A stretch of 64,000 bases of DNA, taken from the NCBI RefSeq assembly GCF_009765755.1, contig NZ_LMUV01000002.1:581693-645692 (forward strand). The letters run 5' to 3'. Source of the DNA: Rhodanobacter sp. L36. Lineage in GTDB: Bacteria > Pseudomonadota > Gammaproteobacteria > Xanthomonadales > Rhodanobacteraceae. The notes below the pieces were generated by a model. It made no database searches. It saw only the letters and a program-made list of their open reading frames with translations, and was not told the origin of the DNA. Of this stretch, positions 27,209 through 36,781 are shown one piece after another. Position 1 is the stretch's first letter. Each line of letters begins with the position of its first letter. A program made the translations under genes and the position numbers.

Positions 27209-27538
27209 ATGTTCAAACATCTCGTTTTCGCAGGATTCATTGGCATGTCCGGCACGGCATGCGCAGGCAACGTGCATTACGTCGATGTGATCAACACATC
27301 GCCGGACAGCGTCGCCTCGTTTGCGGTGGCGTCGGCCGGCAGCAACGACTTCCACGCGATTCCAGTCGGCACACTTCATGGTGGCGGCGATTCCACGACC
27401 GTCGCGATCCGCCAACAGGCCAATGAATGCCTGCACGACCTGCGCACGGTGTTCGTCGGCGGCCGCACACTCGTCCAGAAGAATTTCAATGTTTGCAAAT
27501 ATCGCAGCGATCATCTTGGACAGTATCTGCGCGGATGA
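27209..27538 (+). CDS. Small exported protein of unknown function
   Basis: A 109-residue protein with AAGGAG before the ATG and a signal peptide (MFKHLVFAGFIGMSGTACAG). The mature domain is beta-rich (VHYVDVINTSPDSVASFAVASAG) with cysteines at two later positions (ECLHD, VCKYR) that may form a disulfide. I recognise no family. It stands alone, 220 bases from the divergent kinase gene and 85 bases before the BlaI-like gene. Confidence 0.6.
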   Translation: MFKHLVFAGFIGMSGTACAGNVHYVDVINTSPDSVASFAVASAGSNDFHAIPVGTLHGGGDSTTVAIRQQANECLHDLRTVFVGGRTLVQKNFNVCKYRSDHLGQYLRG

Positions 27539-27560
27539 TTTAGCGGGCACGCTTGCAGCA

Positions 27561-27610
27561 CTTGACTACACGTGTCGCCATGGCGTAGCTTGACTACACC
27601 TGTAGTCAAG
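27561..27610. promoter_or_regulatory. Palindromic operator region of the BlaI-like regulator
   Basis: At 27589-27610, ten-base arms CTTGACTACA and TGTAGTCAAG flank a CC centre, a perfect inverted repeat. At 27561-27575 a second copy of the left arm, CTTGACTACA, is followed by the degenerate CGTGT. The TACA-N-TGTA core is the known type of BlaI/MecI operator. The palindrome ends 12 bases before the regulator start, so autoregulation is very likely. Confidence 0.85.
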
Positions 27611-27622
27611 CGGTGACCGGAC

Positions 27623-28009
27623 ATGGCCAAACCTTCCATCGGTGATCAGGAGCTCGCGCTCCTGCACTATCTCGACGACAACAGGAGCGCATCGGTCGGC
27701 GAAGTCGCCGCCGGTTTCGGCGAGCCGCGCGGGTTGGCCCGATCCACCGTGCTCACGATGATGGAGCGGCTGCGCAGCAAGGGTTTCGTTCGCCGCAAGC
27801 AGTCGCAGGGCATGTTTCGCTACAGCACGGCCACCGGTCCGGCCGAAGCGATGCGCACGGCGGTGGGCAGCTTCGTGGAGAAGACGCTCAGCGGATCGGT
27901 ATCGCCGTTCGTGGCGTGGATGTCCGAACGCGGCGAAGTCAGCGACGACGAACTCGCCGAGCTCAAGGCGCTGGTGAACCGGCTGCAATCCCGCCGCAAG
28001 GAGTCGTGA
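27623..28009 (+). CDS. BlaI/MecI/CopY-family transcriptional repressor
   Basis: A 128-residue winged-helix repressor. The N-terminal helix-turn-helix region (ELALLHYLDDNRSASVGEVAAGF, then GLARSTVLTMMERLRSKGFVRR) matches the BlaI type, followed by a dimerisation helix. In known systems the repressor is cleaved when the BlaR1-like partner senses a signal. The gene sits directly downstream of a perfect palindrome and is followed after one base by the M56 peptidase gene, forming a classical sensor/repressor pair. Confidence 0.9.
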   Translation: MAKPSIGDQELALLHYLDDNRSASVGEVAAGFGEPRGLARSTVLTMMERLRSKGFVRRKQSQGMFRYSTATGPAEAMRTAVGSFVEKTLSGSVSPFVAWMSERGEVSDDELAELKALVNRLQSRRKES

Positions 28010-28010
28010 G

Positions 28011-29873
28011 ATGGACGCTCTCCATTCGTTCGCTGACGCATTGCTTTCCCGTTTGGCCTGGACGTCCGCGCAGGCGATCGTGCTGATCGGCGTGCTGTGG
28101 CTTGTCGGTCGCCTGCTCCCGCAACTTCCGGCCGCCGCGCGCAGCATGTTGTGGTGGCTGATCGGCGTGCAGTTGATCCTTGGCCTCACCATGGCATCGC
28201 CGGTGAAGCTGCCGCTGCTGTCGGCACCGCCGCAGGTCGCGGTCGTTGCTGCCCACGCTGAGGTGTTGCGGATCACGCCGAACATCGTGTCGCATCGCGT
28301 GGTCTCGACGAGTTCATCGACGTCGCGCGCGCCGGACGTTGTCGCGACATCAATGCGGTTCGCGCGCACGCAGGGTCCGCTTGCACTGATGTGCCTGTGG
28401 CTCGCTGGCGTGCTGATGCAACTCGTGTTGATCACACGCGACTGGCGCAAGGCGCGCGCGGTGTTGCGTGTTGCCCAGCCGCTGGATGATCCGACATTGC
28501 AGGCGCTATGCGCGGAACAGGTACGCGCGCTGAAACTTCGTCGCACGCCGGCATTGCGCGTGTCGCATGCGATCGTCTCGCCACAGGTCACAGGGTTGTG
28601 GCACGCGACCATTCTGCTTCCTGCCAATCACGAACTCAGCGCGCAGGAATCGTCGCTCGCGCTCGCGCACGAGTTGACCCATCTTCGCCGCGGCGATCTC
28701 TGGCTGAGCTGGGTTCCGGCCATCGCGCAGCGACTGTTTTTCTTCCATCCGCTGGTGGCGTGGGCCGTACGCGAGTACGCACTCAGCCGCGAGGCGGCCT
28801 GCGATGCGCAGGTGCTGCAGCAGACCGGCGCCGTGCCGCAAGCCTACGGTCGTCTGCTGCTGCGCCTTGGCGTGGCGCACCCCATGTACTCCGGCCTCGC
28901 CGGAGCTTCCCCGTCGTTCCAGAATCTGAAGAGGCGACTGACCATGTTGCAGCAAACCGACAACCCACCCCGGCAGCGCATGCGCGGCTGGCTGCTGATC
29001 GCGCTGGTCGCGGTGGCAGGCGTTCTGCCGTATCGCGTCACGGCGAGCAGCACCAATGACGCCACTGTGGCGTCGACCGGTCTCGATCACGCAGCCATTG
29101 CGCAGGACGTTGCACCGCCTGCACCACCGGTCGCGCCGCAACCACCACCGCCGCCACCGCCGCATGCGCCGTTACCTCCTCCTCCTCCGCCACCACCGCC
29201 TCCGCCGCCGAAGGGTGGGTTCACCGCACGTCACGTCCACATCGATACGACGTCGTCGCGCACGGAAGATGGTTTCGCACTGATGGATGGTGACTCGGTC
29301 ACCATCAATGGCTCCGACGCCGACGTCGATTCCGTGAAGCAGTTGCGCAAGGGCAACGAGCCGATCCTGTGGTTCCGCCGCGGCAGCCAGTCATACGTGG
29401 TCCGCGACAGCGGTTACATCCAGCGGGCGAAGGCGATCTATGCGCCAGTGAGCGAACTGGCCACGCAGCAAGGTCAGCTCGGTGGCGAACAGGGTCACCT
29501 GGGCGGCTTGCAGAGCGGCCTGGGCGCACGCCAAAGCGAACTCGGCTCGCTGCAAGGTCAACTGGCTTCCGAGCAGGCACGGCTCGCCAGCGTGCAGGCC
29601 GCGTCGACAACTCAGCCGAACGAAGGACGCCAAGCGAAAATCGACGCACAGCAGGCGAAAATCACCGAGCGCGAAAACGAGCTTGCACGGAAACAGGACG
29701 AACTGGGTCGTGAACAGGATGTCCTGGGCAAGCAGCAGGACGCGCTGGGCGCGAAACAGGATGCGCTCGGCAAACGCCAGGAAGAGGCCTCCACCCAGGC
29801 CAACCAGCAGATCGGAAAACTGATCGACGAAGCGCTGGCAAAAGGTGCCGCGCAAACCATCCATTCCCGTTGA
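28011..29873 (+). CDS. BlaR1-like M56 metallopeptidase with proline and heptad-repeat C-terminus
   Basis: A 620-residue membrane zinc peptidase of the BlaR1/MecR1 type. Transmembrane helices lie near residues 18-37, 43-62, 118-140 and 323-342. The zinc motif HELTH is near 220 (SLALAHELTHLRRGDLW), with the downstream REAACDAQVL. Beyond the last helix there is no penicillin-binding domain. Instead come a run of proline-rich sequence (about 370-403), a small domain, and a tail (about 480-605) with Gln/Leu/Gly-rich seven-residue repeats such as QDALGAK QDALGKR. The tail should form a long coiled coil. The signal is therefore unlikely to be a beta-lactam; it may be envelope stress or an unknown ligand. 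It is coupled to the repressor upstream. Confidence 0.88.
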   Translation: MDALHSFADALLSRLAWTSAQAIVLIGVLWLVGRLLPQLPAAARSMLWWLIGVQLILGLTMASPVKLPLLSAPPQVAVVAAHAEVLRITPNIVSHRVVSTSSSTSRAPDVVATSMRFARTQGPLALMCLWLAGVLMQLVLITRDWRKARAVLRVAQPLDDPTLQALCAEQVRALKLRRTPALRVSHAIVSPQVTGLWHATILLPANHELSAQESSLALAHELTHLRRGDLWLSWVPAIAQRLFFFHPLVAWAVREYALSREAACDAQVLQQTGAVPQAYGRLLLRLGVAHPMYSGLAGASPSFQNLKRRLTMLQQTDNPPRQRMRGWLLIALVAVAGVLPYRVTASSTNDATVASTGLDHAAIAQDVAPPAPPVAPQPPPPPPPHAPLPPPPPPPPPPPPKGGFTARHVHIDTTSSRTEDGFALMDGDSVTINGSDADVDSVKQLRKGNEPILWFRRGSQSYVVRDSGYIQRAKAIYAPVSELATQQGQLGGEQGHLGGLQSGLGARQSELGSLQGQLASEQARLASVQAASTTQPNEGRQAKIDAQQAKITERENELARKQDELGREQDVLGKQQDALGAKQDALGKRQEEASTQANQQIGKLIDEALAKGAAQTIHSR

Positions 29874-29880
29874 CCGACGA

Positions 29881-29922
29881 ATGGCCCGGCCGGCGCGTGA
29901 CGCCGGACCGGGCCATCTTTTT
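29881..29922 (+). terminator. Strong intrinsic terminator after the M56 peptidase gene
   Basis: ATGGCCCGG (29881-29889) pairs with CCGGGCCAT (29908-29916), and CCGGCG with CGCCGG inside it, giving a 15-bp stem with one bulge and a 5-base loop. TCTTTTTAT follows on the plus strand. It lies 7 bases past the stop of the rightward pair. Confidence 0.9.
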
Positions 29923-29938
29923 ATCCGACGATTGCATG

Positions 29939-29968
29939 ATGCGACCCACCGATTTTCGTGGGTCGCAT
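29939..29968 (-). terminator. Hairpin downstream of the dipeptidyl peptidase gene
   Basis: ATGCGACCCAC (29939-29949) and GTGGGTCGCAT (29958-29968) form a perfect 11-bp stem around an 8-base loop, 8 bases past the stop of the leftward peptidase gene. No U-run follows on that strand, so it may be a terminator relying on Rho, or a stabilising 3' hairpin. Confidence 0.6.
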
Positions 29969-29976
29969 GACAGGCA

Positions 29977-32313
29977 CTACATCTTCGGCGGCGACATCGG
30001 GTAATCCTTCGGCGGCGTATCGCCGGCAAGATTTCGCACGAAGTAATCCCAGCGACGGCGCGCGATATACGACGACGCCATGCCATAACCGTGATGCGCG
30101 TTCGGAATCAGGATCATGTCGAAATCACGGTTCGCCTTGATCAATGCATCGACCACCAGCAGCGTGTTCGATGTCGGCACGTTGTCGTCCATGGTGCCGT
30201 GCGTGAGCATCAGGTGTCCCTTGAGATTCTTCGCCATGCTCTCGTTGGCCTGGTCGTCGTAGTTGGTGGTGCCGTCCTTGTTGGTGACCAGCAGGCCCTG
30301 CCATTTCTCGGCCCAGTCGTCTTCATAGTTGCGGTTTTCATGGTTGCCGCTTTCCGACCAGCCGACCTTGAAGAAATCCGGATAGCGGAACAGGGCATCG
30401 GCCGTGGCATTGCCGCCGCCGGAATGTCCCCAGATGCCAACGCGATCGAGATCGACCCACGCATAGCGCTTGCCGAGTTCCTTCAGCGCCGCGACCTGAT
30501 CGGGCAACGTGTTGTCGCCGATGTTCTGGAAATACGCGTCATGGAATGCCTTCGAGCGCCACGGCGTTCCCATGCCGTCGATGGCAACGACGATGAAGCC
30601 GAGTTCCGCCAACGATTGGTTGTCGCCATGCGCCGGGAAAAAACTGCGCCCGCGTACCGAGCCGGTCTGCGGGCCCGGATAGATGTAGTCGACAATCGGA
30701 TATTTTTTCGACGTATCGAAATGCGTCGGCTTGAACAGCAGCCCATAGAGATCCGTCTTGCCGTCGCGTGCCTTCACTGTGATCGGCGTTGGCGGTACCC
30801 AGCCGGCAGCTACCAACCGGCGGATATCGGCCTTGGCGACTTGCGACACGGTGTGGCCGTCATCTGCGCTGCGAACCACGGTGACTGGTGGAACGGTGGT
30901 CGTGGAATAGGCGTCGACGAATAGACGTCCATCCGGCGAGAGCTCCACGGTGTGGTCCGAAGCTTCCGGCGTCAGCAATGCCGGCTTTCCGCCATCGAGG
31001 CCGACCTTGTAGAACTGCTGGTAATACGGATTCACGCCCGACTCGCGGCCGACGCCGCGGAACCACAGCGTGCGTGTCTTCGCATCCACCTTCAGCACCT
31101 GCGTGACGTTGCCTTCGCCGGTGGTGATCGCGTGCTTGAGCTTGCCGCTGTCGAGGTCGTACAGGTACAGGTTGCCCCAGTTGTTGCGTTCGGAGAACCA
31201 TACCGCTTCATGCGTTTCAGGCAGGTAGAACCAATTGACCTGGTCGTTGCCGCTTTCGTAATAGGTCTTGACGCTTTCGTCGAACACCGTGCGGATCGCG
31301 CCGGTTTTCGCATCGGCGATGCGGAACCATTCGCGCTTGTGATCCCGCGAGGTGGAGACGAACGCCAGCGTCTTTCCGTCCGGCGCCCACTTCACATCAT
31401 CCCAGCCGCCATCGGGGCCGCAGCTCACGTCGTCGCACAAGGTGGAACGATGCTGATCCGGCGGCATTTTCAGCCGCAACACCGAACGATTCGGCACGTC
31501 GATGATGACGCGCTCGATCATCGTCACGTCCTTGTCGCCGACCAGCGGATATTTCCACGCCTCCAGTTTCGGATGGCCGACGTTGGTGCTGATCATGTAC
31601 ATGTCGCCGGTCTTGCGCTGATCCTGCTGGAACGTGGCGATCTGTTTGGAATCCGGCGACCACACCAGGATCGCGTTGTCGGTGTGCTTCCACCCGGCGT
31701 TGTCAGTGGCGTAACCGAAGTTCTCCACGCCATCGGTGGTGAGCTGGGTTTCGCTGCCGCTGGCCACATCGCGCAGCCACAGGTTCCAGTGACGGATGAA
31801 CGCTTCGGATTTCTTGTCTGGCGACAGCACGCCCGGCTCGCTGCCGGATTTTTTCGATGCGGATTTCTCTGCATCGACGCAGCTAACCTTGCCTTTCATG
31901 TCGCAGCGGAAACGCGCGTCGCGCAGCATGACATCGATGCGATCGTCGGGCAGTGCTTCGTAATCGACGATGCCGGGCTTCGTCGCATCCACCGGCTTCC
32001 CGGTCGCCTCGTGCAGCGCGGCGGCAAGCGCCACCTGATCGAACAGCGGCGAGGCCTTGCCGCTCGACGCATCCATCTGCGTGAAATGATCGCCGCTCGC
32101 GTCGTGGTCGCGGAACCAGAAGTGCTGGTTGTCGAGCCAGTCCACCTTCGACACCGCGTGATCGACCAGCGGCATCGTATGGAAGATGTCCAGGCGTTCC
32201 GCGCGCGCGTAATCGTCGTTGGTCAGCACGCGTCCCTGCGCGGCGACGCCGGCCGACAACAGCCCCAACATGATCGCGCCAACCAGACGCGATTTGCCGA
32301 TTATCGAATGCAT
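29977..32313 (-). CDS. Dipeptidyl peptidase IV-like secreted S9 peptidase
   Basis: A 778-residue prolyl oligopeptidase-family enzyme. ATG at 32313 has GGGAG upstream and gives a signal peptide (SRLVGAIMLGLLSAGVAAQ). The N-terminal part (about 30-500) is the DPP_IV beta-propeller. The C-terminal alpha/beta hydrolase domain has the catalytic serine in WGHSGGGNAT near 622, the aspartate in HGTMDDNVP near 705, and the histidine in PNAHHGYG near 740. It likely removes dipeptides after proline or alanine in the periplasm. Confidence 0.92.
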   Translation of the reverse strand: MHSIIGKSRLVGAIMLGLLSAGVAAQGRVLTNDDYARAERLDIFHTMPLVDHAVSKVDWLDNQHFWFRDHDASGDHFTQMDASSGKASPLFDQVALAAALHEATGKPVDATKPGIVDYEALPDDRIDVMLRDARFRCDMKGKVSCVDAEKSASKKSGSEPGVLSPDKKSEAFIRHWNLWLRDVASGSETQLTTDGVENFGYATDNAGWKHTDNAILVWSPDSKQIATFQQDQRKTGDMYMISTNVGHPKLEAWKYPLVGDKDVTMIERVIIDVPNRSVLRLKMPPDQHRSTLCDDVSCGPDGGWDDVKWAPDGKTLAFVSTSRDHKREWFRIADAKTGAIRTVFDESVKTYYESGNDQVNWFYLPETHEAVWFSERNNWGNLYLYDLDSGKLKHAITTGEGNVTQVLKVDAKTRTLWFRGVGRESGVNPYYQQFYKVGLDGGKPALLTPEASDHTVELSPDGRLFVDAYSTTTVPPVTVVRSADDGHTVSQVAKADIRRLVAAGWVPPTPITVKARDGKTDLYGLLFKPTHFDTSKKYPIVDYIYPGPQTGSVRGRSFFPAHGDNQSLAELGFIVVAIDGMGTPWRSKAFHDAYFQNIGDNTLPDQVAALKELGKRYAWVDLDRVGIWGHSGGGNATADALFRYPDFFKVGWSESGNHENRNYEDDWAEKWQGLLVTNKDGTTNYDDQANESMAKNLKGHLMLTHGTMDDNVPTSNTLLVVDALIKANRDFDMILIPNAHHGYGMASSYIARRRWDYFVRNLAGDTPPKDYPMSPPKM

Positions 32314-32513
32314 GGTGTTTCTCCCCGTGAACGGATGGCGTGGCCGGCTGACCACGCAGGTGCCTAACCGCCCGATCCTATCGCGATCGACACCGCCACT
32401 CCTGTGCCAAAGGTCTGGCCCGGACCACGACCCATTTGTCGGCAGCGAATACACTGCACGACCGCGTGCAACGTCGGCAATTCGCCGGCCACGCTTCCGA
32501 GCCCAGAGACCTT

Positions 32514-32906
32514 ATGCCGACTGCCCCGAGCGAAGCCCGCCTGATGGAAATGGTTTTCCCCGATCACACCAACCACCTCGGCACGCTGTTCGGCGGGCAG
32601 GCGCTGGCGTGGATGGACAAGGCCGCATTCATCGTGGCCTCGCGCTATGCGCGCCGCACGGTAGTCACCGCGCGGTCGGAGGAAGTGAATTTTCGCGTGC
32701 CCGTGCGTACGGGCCAGCTGGTGGAACTGGTGGCTCGCGTGGTGAGCGTGGGGCGCAGTTCAATGCAGGTCGAAGTGGAGATGACCGCCGAGGATCCGCT
32801 CAGCGGCGATCGACGTGTCTGCACCACCGGCCGCTTCGTGATGATCGCGCTGGATTCCAACGGATCGCCGACCCATGTGCCGGCGATGCCGGGATCGGTG
32901 GACTGA
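32514..32906 (+). CDS. Acyl-CoA thioesterase (YciA/BACH-like hot-dog protein)
   Basis: A 130-residue hot-dog thioesterase. The start is ATG at 32514 (AGAGA upstream), giving MPTAPSEARLMEMVFPDHTNHLGTLFGGQALAWMDKAAFIVASRYAR, cut here to the shorter key part: HTNHLGTLFGGQALAWMD near residue 20 is the acyl-CoA binding and catalytic signature. EVNFRVPVRTGQLVEL near 60 follows. It hydrolyses acyl-CoA thioesters, maintaining the free CoA pool. It is divergent from the peptidase gene and not clearly in an operon. Confidence 0.88.
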   Translation: MPTAPSEARLMEMVFPDHTNHLGTLFGGQALAWMDKAAFIVASRYARRTVVTARSEEVNFRVPVRTGQLVELVARVVSVGRSSMQVEVEMTAEDPLSGDRRVCTTGRFVMIALDSNGSPTHVPAMPGSVD

Positions 32907-32950
32907 GCTCGGACCGCGCGCTGCGGCCGTCCACCAGCAACGCCGGTCGG

Positions 32951-32985
32951 GGCCGCTGACGGATTCATCGATCCGGTCAGCGGGC
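32951..32985. terminator. Hairpin between converging thioesterase and BamE-like genes
   Basis: CCGCTGAC (32953-32960) and GTCAGCGG (32976-32983) form an 8-bp stem, extended by GGAT/ATCC on the inside with one bulged base. It lies between two converging genes. There is no clear U-run on either strand, so it may serve both transcripts weakly. Confidence 0.45.
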
Positions 32986-32995
32986 CCGCGCAGGA

Positions 32996-33376
32996 TCAGT
33001 GGATGTAACCGCTTTCCTGCGTGTTGACGGTGATACGGATCAGCTTGGACGCACTGCTGCCGATGCCGCCGCCGGAGAAGGTCAACGAACCTTCACCCTT
33101 GTAGAGAAACTCCATGCGGTAGTTGTCGCCGCCGAAGTGGAACGGGATCCACGCCTTGCCGGTCGCGTACGACTTCTGGTCGGTTGGCGGCCCGATGAGG
33201 TCCATGACCTCCTTGGAATACATGCCGACCCTGATCTTCGAAAACTTGCTGCCTGCAGCCGGCGTACCGACCACGGAAGCGCTGCTTGCAGGGTCGCTTC
33301 CCGTGCTGAAGGCCGGTTGGGCGTGGCCGGCGAACACGGCGAGTGTGGCAACGAGGGCGATCGCTTTGATCTTCAC
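32996..33376 (-). CDS. Exported BamE/SmpA-OmlA-like protein
   Basis: A 126-residue protein with GTG start at 33376, preceded by AGGAG, and a signal peptide (KIKAIALVATLAVFAGHAQP). There is no lipobox cysteine. The mature region contains FSKIRVGMYSKEVMDLIGPPTD, the hallmark of the SmpA/OmlA fold used by BamE, then WIPFHFGGDNYRMEFLYKGEGSLTF. It is probably a periplasmic or envelope-associated domain; a direct role in the BAM complex is not implied. Confidence 0.75.
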   Translation of the reverse strand: MKIKAIALVATLAVFAGHAQPAFSTGSDPASSASVVGTPAAGSKFSKIRVGMYSKEVMDLIGPPTDQKSYATGKAWIPFHFGGDNYRMEFLYKGEGSLTFSGGGIGSSASKLIRITVNTQESGYIH

Positions 33377-33699
33377 TGATGGTTTCTCCTGTTTGAATGA
33401 CGAGCGGTATGACGCCACGGCAAAGCATCAGCGCCGCGCGTGCCGGACACGCGGCCCGCGTAGCTGTCACCGAACTTTCCCCCTGGCATCAAAGCGATTT
33501 CGCCTGTCGCCCATGCGGGCCAGGCAAAACCAAGCCGATGCTAGATTGACCGGTGAGCCGAAAACGATAGGCCGATGCCTACATCTGATGAGGGATTTGG
33601 CTTGCAAGCGTCGAAACGCGGTCGATTCGGCGTTTCCTCGCCGCGCTCGCCGACCGACAACTCCCGAATCTCGCCGCCATCGACCCGGCGAGCATCGGC
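33377..33699. other. Intergenic region, no gene identified
   Basis: About 323 bases between the 5' end of the BamE-like gene and the 3' end of the LysR regulator. Short open frames exist on both strands, but none has a ribosome site, signal peptide or family signature. It probably contains only the BamE-like gene's promoter, which I could not locate confidently. Confidence 0.35.
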
Positions 33700-34599
33700 T
33701 CAGCGCTGGTCCGCTGTGAGCTCCACCAGCCAGTCGATGAAAACGCGTAGCCGCGCAGGCATCTGCCGTTGCGGCGGATACAGCACGGTCATCGGCAAGG
33801 ATGGCGGCGGTGTGCTTGAGAGCACCTCGCACATCGCGCCGCTCGCGAGTTCCTCCGCCACGCGATAGCGGGAGAACTGCGCCAATCCCAGCCCGGCCGC
33901 GCAGGAGGCAAGGTACGCATCTGCCCCGCTCACGGTCACCTTTCCAGGCAAGCTCACCTCGCGCCGCCGACGACCCACCATGAACTCCATGGGTTCGGCG
34001 CGGCGTGTGGTGGGCGATGCCCAGTTCACCGCGAAATGTCCGTTGTGCAGATCCGCGATGGACTGCGGACGGCCGTGCCGGCGCAAGTAATCGGCGCTCG
34101 CCACGGTCGCCTGTTGCAGCACCGCGAGCCGCCGGCCCACCATTCCCGTATCACCAAGCTCGCCTACACGCACCACGCAATCCACGCCTTCGCGCACCAG
34201 ATCGACGAAGCGGTCACCGGTACCGATGTCCAGTTCGATTTGCGGAAAACGCGCATAGAACGCAGGCAGCGAAGGGATCACCAGCAAGCGCGCGAGCGAC
34301 GCGGAAACGTGGATGCGCAGTCGACCTTTCGGCTGCACCGCGGCCTCGCGGAAATCCGTTTCGACCTCGTCCATGTCGGCCAGCAATCGCACGCAATGGC
34401 CGTAGTAGGTTTCGCCATCGCGCGTGGTGCTCACGCGGCGCGTGGTCCGTTGCAGCAACTGCGTGCCGAGCCGCGATTCGAGCCGCTTGATCGCATGCGT
34501 CACGGTGGCGCGCGGCAGACTCAGATCATCGGCGGCGGCGGTAAAGCTGCCCAGTTCGACGATGCGCGTGAACAGCCGCATGGCAAGCAGACGGTCCAT
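33700..34599 (-). CDS. LysR-family transcriptional regulator
   Basis: A 299-residue LysR-type regulator. The winged helix-turn-helix is MDRLLAMRLFTRIVELGSF, then SLPRATVTHAIKRLESRLG, near residues 1-60. The effector-binding domain follows from about 90 (GRLRIHVSASLARLLVIPSLPAF). ATG at 34599 is preferred over an upstream start. It is divergently transcribed from an aldo/keto reductase with a 108-base shared gap, the standard layout for a LysR protein controlling its neighbour. Confidence 0.93.
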   Translation of the reverse strand: MDRLLAMRLFTRIVELGSFTAAADDLSLPRATVTHAIKRLESRLGTQLLQRTTRRVSTTRDGETYYGHCVRLLADMDEVETDFREAAVQPKGRLRIHVSASLARLLVIPSLPAFYARFPQIELDIGTGDRFVDLVREGVDCVVRVGELGDTGMVGRRLAVLQQATVASADYLRRHGRPQSIADLHNGHFAVNWASPTTRRAEPMEFMVGRRRREVSLPGKVTVSGADAYLASCAAGLGLAQFSRYRVAEELASGAMCEVLSSTPPPSLPMTVLYPPQRQMPARLRVFIDWLVELTADQR

Positions 34600-34707
34600 G
34601 GCGATTGTTGTCTCTCGTGGAATGGTGATCGTCATTATTGACTGTTTATCCGGCCTGCGCATCGGCGCACGATGTCCGTCCCTTCAACCCCGATTGAGAG
34701 AACCACG

Positions 34708-35700
34708 ATGCAGACACGCACTCTCGGCAAAAACGGCCCGGCGGTTTCAGCCCTTGGCCTCGGCTGCATGGGCATGAGCGATTTCTACGGCGCGCGCGAC
34801 GACGTCGAATCGATCGCCACCATCCAGCATGCGCTCGACCGCGGTTTCGATTTTCTCGACACCGCCGACATGTACGGCCCGCATCTCAACGAAGAGCTGG
34901 TCGGCAAAGCGATCAAGGGCCGTCGCAAGGATGCCTTCATCGCCACGAAGTTCGGCATCGTGCGCGACCCGAACGATCCGAAGGCGCGCGGCGTGAACGG
35001 CCGGCCGGAGTACGTTCGCGCGTCGTGCGAGGGCAGCCTCAAGCGCCTCGGCGTGGACACCATCGACCTTTACTACCAGCACCGCGTCGATCCGAACGTG
35101 CCGATCGAAGAAACCGTCGGCGCGATGGCCGAACTGGTGCGCGCAGGCAAAGTACGTTTTCTGGGCCTCTCCGAAGCGGCAGGCACCACCATCGAACGCG
35201 CGTGCAAGGTGCATCCGATCGCCGCATTGCAGACGGAATTTTCGCTGTGGACGCGCGATCCGGAAGAGAACGGCATGCTCGCCGCGTGCCGCAAGAACGG
35301 CGTGAGCCTGGTCGCCTACTCGCCGCTCGGACGTGGTTTTCTCACGGGCGCGATCCGTTCGCCTGACGACTTCGATGCCGATGATTTCCGTCGCGGCAAT
35401 CCACGTTTCCAGGGCGACAACTTCACGCGCAATCTCCAGCTGGTCGAACAGGTGAAGAAAATCGCCGCCGACAAGAGCTGCTCACCCGCGCAGCTCGCGC
35501 TGGCGTGGGTGCTCGCGCAGGGCGAAGACGTGCTGGCCATTCCCGGCACCCGCAAGCGTTCGCGGCTGGACGAAAACATCGGCGCGCTCGACGTCAAGCT
35601 GAGCGCAGCTGATCTGAAGGCGATCGACGCACTGTTCCCACCCGATGCGGCGGCCGGCCCGCGCTATGCCGAAGCCGGCATGCAGGGCGTCAATCTCTGA
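34708..35700 (+). CDS. Aldo/keto reductase
   Basis: A 330-residue NADPH-dependent oxidoreductase of the aldo/keto reductase superfamily. The catalytic tetrad is complete: Asp and Tyr in [11 protein letters not shown] near residue 50, Lys in FIATKFG near 78, and His in LYYQHRVDP near 115. NADPH-binding residues appear in [15 protein letters not shown] near 285. The order matches the AKR13/YakC-type group ([23 protein letters not shown]). It is probably induced through the divergent LysR regulator, in response to aldehydes or oxidants. The physiological substrate is unknown. Confidence 0.93.
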   Translation: MQTRTLGKNGPAVSALGLGCMGMSDFYGARDDVESIATIQHALDRGFDFLDTADMYGPHLNEELVGKAIKGRRKDAFIATKFGIVRDPNDPKARGVNGRPEYVRASCEGSLKRLGVDTIDLYYQHRVDPNVPIEETVGAMAELVRAGKVRFLGLSEAAGTTIERACKVHPIAALQTEFSLWTRDPEENGMLAACRKNGVSLVAYSPLGRGFLTGAIRSPDDFDADDFRRGNPRFQGDNFTRNLQLVEQVKKIAADKSCSPAQLALAWVLAQGEDVLAIPGTRKRSRLDENIGALDVKLSAADLKAIDALFPPDAAAGPRYAEAGMQGVNL

Positions 35701-35759
35701 TCTATCGCCGCATCGGCTTTTCAGCAGAGAACCGATGCGGTGCGGCTAGACTGCGCGGC

Positions 35760-36584
35760 ATGAACACGCCCGAACAATCTCCGCTCGGCAAGGACGTCGT
35801 CTACGCCGATCGCTACAACCCTTCCCTTCTTTTTCCGATTCCGCGTGCCGAAAAGCGCGCGGAAATCGGTGTGGCCGAAGACCTGCCGTTCCATGGCGCG
35901 GATATATGGAACGCGTACGAATTGTCGTGGCTGGATCCGCGCGGCAAGCCCGTCGTCGGCCTCGCCGAATTCCGCGTGCCGGTGTCGTCGCCGAACATCA
36001 TCGAATCCAAATCGTTCAAGTTGTATCTCAACAGCTTCGCGCAGGAACGCATCGCCGACGCTTCCACGTTGAGCACCACGCTGATGCACGACCTTTCCGC
36101 AGTGGCCGGTGCAGTCGTGAGTGTGGAACTGAGCGAATGCCGCAGCAGCTCGTTGCCCGTTGTCGATATGGACGGCCATTTGATCGATGCACTCGACATC
36201 GACGTCGATCACTACGGGCCGCCCGACGCAGCTTTCCTGAGTGCCGACATGGGCACCACGCCCATCGAGGAAACGCTGGTATCGCATCTGCTGCGTTCGA
36301 ACTGCCCGGTGACCGGACAGCCCGATTGGGGCAGCGTGCAGATCGCCTATCGCGGCGCGCCGATCGACCATGCCGGCCTGCTGCGTTATCTGGTTTCGTT
36401 CCGCACGCACAACGAATTTCACGAGCAGTGCGTGGAGCGCATCTTTGTGGACCTGATGCGCCAGTGCGCGCCCCAACAGCTCAGCGTGTACGGTCGTTAC
36501 ACGCGCCGCGGCGGACTGGACATCAACCCGTTCCGCAGCAGCGTGCCTGCCACGCCGGGCAATCCGCGCACGGTTCGACAGTAG
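35760..36584 (+). CDS. queF: NADPH-dependent 7-cyano-7-deazaguanine reductase QueF
   Basis: Reduces preQ0 to preQ1 in queuosine biosynthesis. The long bimodular form (274 residues) is present. The QueF motif [12 protein letters not shown] is near residue 82. The catalytic cysteine is in [15 protein letters not shown] near 182, and the glutamate in NEFHEQCVE near 222. The C-terminal [16 protein letters not shown] is a family signature. No other queuosine gene is adjacent. Confidence 0.96.
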   Translation: MNTPEQSPLGKDVVYADRYNPSLLFPIPRAEKRAEIGVAEDLPFHGADIWNAYELSWLDPRGKPVVGLAEFRVPVSSPNIIESKSFKLYLNSFAQERIADASTLSTTLMHDLSAVAGAVVSVELSECRSSSLPVVDMDGHLIDALDIDVDHYGPPDAAFLSADMGTTPIEETLVSHLLRSNCPVTGQPDWGSVQIAYRGAPIDHAGLLRYLVSFRTHNEFHEQCVERIFVDLMRQCAPQQLSVYGRYTRRGGLDINPFRSSVPATPGNPRTVRQ

Positions 36585-36781
36585 ATGGGTGCGGCAACCT
36601 GTCCCGAGCAAAACGATGTGCTTGCCCCCACTCGGTAAAAGCCAAGGCACGACCGTGCATGCCGGTAATCGGCGCTTCATATCCGGCGCGTTAGCCTTCG
36701 GGTTCGGCCCAGCGCATCACGGATGATGTCGCCAAGCCATCATGTTCGGCGCAAGCCGTTGCCACCGCTCAGGGAGTCACC

